Shown: piece by piece, positions 62,193 to 64,000 of the stretch
Position numbering within the stretch: the first letter of the stretch is position 1
How the letters are laid out: every line of letters starts with the position of its first letter
NCBI RefSeq assembly: GCF_013450295.1
Contig: NZ_SKBR01000004.1
Location: 733,501-797,500, forward strand
Origin: Streptomyces sp. AJS327
GTDB taxonomy: Bacteria > Actinomycetota > Actinomycetes > Streptomycetales > Streptomycetaceae
DNA length: 64,000 nt
Direction: 5' to 3'
Position numbers and translations under genes: made by a program
The notes under the pieces: generated by a model
The model's database searches: none
Seen by the model: the letters and a program-made list of their open reading frames with translations, nothing else
What the model was told of the DNA's origin: nothing

Positions 62193-63215
62193 ATGGCAGC
62201 CCAGGAGACACCCACCGAGCAGCGCAGCGGCCTGCTCTACGGCTTCGGCGCGTACGGACTCTGGGGCCTCCTCCCGCTCTACTGGCACGCGTTGAGCGCC
62301 ACCGGCTCCCTGGAGGTCCTCGCCCACCGCATGCTGTGGTCGCTGCCGACCGCCCTCGTCATCCTGACGCTCCTGCGCCGCTGGAGCTGGATACGCCCGC
62401 TGCTGCGACAGCCCCGCAAACTGGCCCTCATCGCCCTCGGCAGCGCCCTGATCGCCCTGAACTGGGGCCTGTTCATCTGGTCCGTCGAGACCGGCCGGGT
62501 ACTGGAGTCCTCCCTCGGCTACTTCATCAACCCGCTGGTCTCCATCGGCTTCGGCGTCCTGCTCCTCCGGGAACGGCTCCGCACCGCCCAGTGGGCGGCC
62601 GTCGGCGTCGGGGCGCTCGCCGTCGCCGTGATGACCTTCGCCTACGGACGGCTCCCCTGGCTCTCCCTCACCCTGGCCTTCACCTTCGCCACCTACGGAC
62701 TCATCAAGAAGCGCGTCGCGCTGGACGGGGTGGAGGGCTTCAGCGCCGAGACCGTCGTCCAGTTCCTGCCCGCGGTGGCCTTCCTGGCCGTCGTCGGCGC
62801 CCGCGGTGACTCCGGCTTCACCGCCGAAGGACCCGTCCACGCCCTGCTGCTGGCCCTCTCCGGACTCGCCACGGCCCTGCCTCTGATCTTCTTCGGCGCC
62901 GCCGCCGTCCGGCTGCCGCTCTCCACCATCGGGCTGCTCCAGTACACCACCCCCGCCTCGATGTTCCTGCTCGGCGTCTTCGCCTTCCACGAGGACATGC
63001 CGCCGGAGCGGCTCGCCGGGTTCGCGCTGGTGTGGCTCGCCCTGACCATCCTCACCTGGGACGCGCTGCGCACCGCCCGCCGCGGCCGCGCCCGCCTCCG
63101 CGCCGCCCGCGCCGCCGCGGCCACCACGCCCCCCACGCCGACGCCGCTCGCCCCCACCGAGGAAGCCGCCCCGGCCTCTCCGACCCCGCCGGGCCCCACC
63201 GCCACCCCGAACTGA
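62193..63215 (+). CDS. rarD: EamA-family transporter RarD
   Basis: This 340-residue membrane protein has ten predicted helices in two EamA halves. The opening GLLYGFGAYGLWGLLPLYWH and NWGLFIWSVETGRVLESSLGYFINPLVS (split over 62460-62543) are typical of RarD. RarD is named for chloramphenicol sensitivity in E. coli, but substrates in actinomycetes are unknown. A 50-residue Ala/Pro/Thr tail follows the last helix. The ATG has GGGAGGA upstream. Confidence 0.93.
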   Translation: MAAQETPTEQRSGLLYGFGAYGLWGLLPLYWHALSATGSLEVLAHRMLWSLPTALVILTLLRRWSWIRPLLRQPRKLALIALGSALIALNWGLFIWSVETGRVLESSLGYFINPLVSIGFGVLLLRERLRTAQWAAVGVGALAVAVMTFAYGRLPWLSLTLAFTFATYGLIKKRVALDGVEGFSAETVVQFLPAVAFLAVVGARGDSGFTAEGPVHALLLALSGLATALPLIFFGAAAVRLPLSTIGLLQYTTPASMFLLGVFAFHEDMPPERLAGFALVWLALTILTWDALRTARRGRARLRAARAAAATTPPTPTPLAPTEEAAPASPTPPGPTATPN

Positions 63216-63637
63216 CCACGCCCGCAGTTCCGTGGAATCCGGCTCGCTCTGGACGGGCGGGGGTTCCGACCCGAGGCGGATCCAACTGCCTTCAGATAGG
63301 CAGGAGTTGGGAGGGATCAGGCGGAGGCCGCCAGGCGAACGGGCAGTGCCGGCCGGACGAGCGCGGATTTCCCCGGGCCAGCCCAACTCCCCTGGAGGGG
63401 CGGCGATTCCGGCCCGACGAGGCGGACTCCCGTCAGGTGACCGGGGATTGGCGATCGGGGGTTGGCGACCCGGGGACCGGCGGCGGGCGACAGCGGCCGG
63501 GTGAGCGTAGAACCATTCTGCCCCCGGACACGGCCCGCTGTCCTCGCCTTCACGGACGATCTTGTGCGGCCCTCCGGCGCCTACGCTCGATCCGCCCCTC
63601 CCGCACGGACTCGCGTGACAGAACGGAGCGTCCCGCC
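63216..63637. other. 422-base intergenic region
   Basis: No gene is supported. The area is somewhat lower in GC between 63280 and 63480 and has a short CCCCTGGAGGGG palindrome near 63390. It presumably holds the promoter of the hydrolase gene. Confidence 0.45.
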
Positions 63638-64000
63638 ATGCCCTTCTCGCCCTCCGCCACCCCGGCCGACCGGTACGTCCACCACGACGGCGTCGACCTC
63701 GCCGTACGCGACCACGGCGGGGACGGCCCCCCACTGCTGCTCCTGCACGGCGCCGGACGGACCCTGGCGGACTGGACGCTGGTGGCGCCCCTGCTGACCG
63801 CCCGGCACCGCGTGCTCGCGCTGGACCTACGCGCCCACGGCCACTCCGCCTCCGGTCACTCCGGCTCCGACCGCTGGAGCATCCCCGCCGTCCTCGACGA
63901 CGTCGAGGCCGTCCTGGACGCGTTCGGGCTGCCGCACGCCGTACCCGTCGGGCACTCCCTCGGCGGGATGATCGCCGCGTGCTACGCCCTGGACCGTCCG
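63638..64000 (+). CDS. Alpha/beta hydrolase (3' end beyond window)
   Basis: Open to the window end, 121 codons visible. The oxyanion-hole motif LLLHGAGRTLADW and the nucleophile elbow VGHSLGG, with the serine near residue 109, place it in the alpha/beta hydrolase superfamily. LALDLRAHGHS is the usual strand-loop between them. Substrate cannot be told. The ATG at 63638 follows GGAGCG. Confidence 0.88.
   Translation, partial: MPFSPSATPADRYVHHDGVDLAVRDHGGDGPPLLLLHGAGRTLADWTLVAPLLTARHRVLALDLRAHGHSASGHSGSDRWSIPAVLDDVEAVLDAFGLPHAVPVGHSLGGMIAACYALDRP

Overview
The window is high-GC actinomycete chromosome, almost certainly Streptomyces. The codon use is GC-rich at third positions, GTG starts are frequent, genes overlap by 4 bases (ATGA or GTGA), and the gene neighbourhood (full nuo operon, recQ, polyprenyl synthetase, korAB, a second reduced nuo operon and a tRNA-Tyr carrying an integrated element) is the one I know from Streptomyces chromosomes. 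No species call is possible from the sequence alone.

Region 1 (1-10862) is the 3' part of a complex I operon, nuoG (5' cut by the window edge) to nuoN, closed by a strong hairpin terminator. Region 2 (10892-23785) is core chromosome: two paralogous small lipoproteins bracketing a cupin gene and recQ, fumarylacetoacetase, a polyprenyl diphosphate synthase (probably menaquinone side chain), a LolA-like secreted protein, an ABC exporter pair and an aldo/keto reductase of the PdxI (YdbC) type.

Region 3 (24010-40331, about 16.3 kb) is an integrative and conjugative element of the actinomycete (AICE) kind, inserted in a tRNA-Tyr gene and bounded by a perfect 54-bp direct repeat. This is the attachment site known for SLP1 of S. 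coelicolor. Reading left to right it carries: a GntR/UTRA repressor with CCCTAGGGA operators at its own start and around a downstream promoter; a run of tiny, tightly overlapping genes of unknown function; spread-like membrane proteins; an FtsK/TraB-type DNA translocase followed by a repeat array that is a good candidate for its recognition locus; SSB; a truncated cytosine methyltransferase; a primase-polymerase plus DUF3631 ATPase replication module ending in a 12-copy CCGCTAC iteron array; and excisionase and tyrosine integrase. The element restores the 3' part of the tRNA and also supplies a new terminator behind it.

Region 4 (40583-64000) is core chromosome again: yajQ, yccF-like and htpX; a second nuo operon on the minus strand with only A-B-C-H-I-J-K-L-M-N (no D, E, F or G); then divergently two tandem paralogous histidine kinases and a LuxR-type response regulator; korA-korB (2-oxoglutarate:ferredoxin oxidoreductase); a RarD transporter; and the start of an alpha/beta hydrolase. 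The reduced nuo operon lacks the NADH-input module and lies a few kb from a ferredoxin-reducing enzyme, which suggests, without proving, a ferredoxin-linked complex.

The points most worth a second look are in the element: the iteron array, the TGACAG array behind the translocase, the double operator-promoter, the structured leader and the cassette of unknown small genes.
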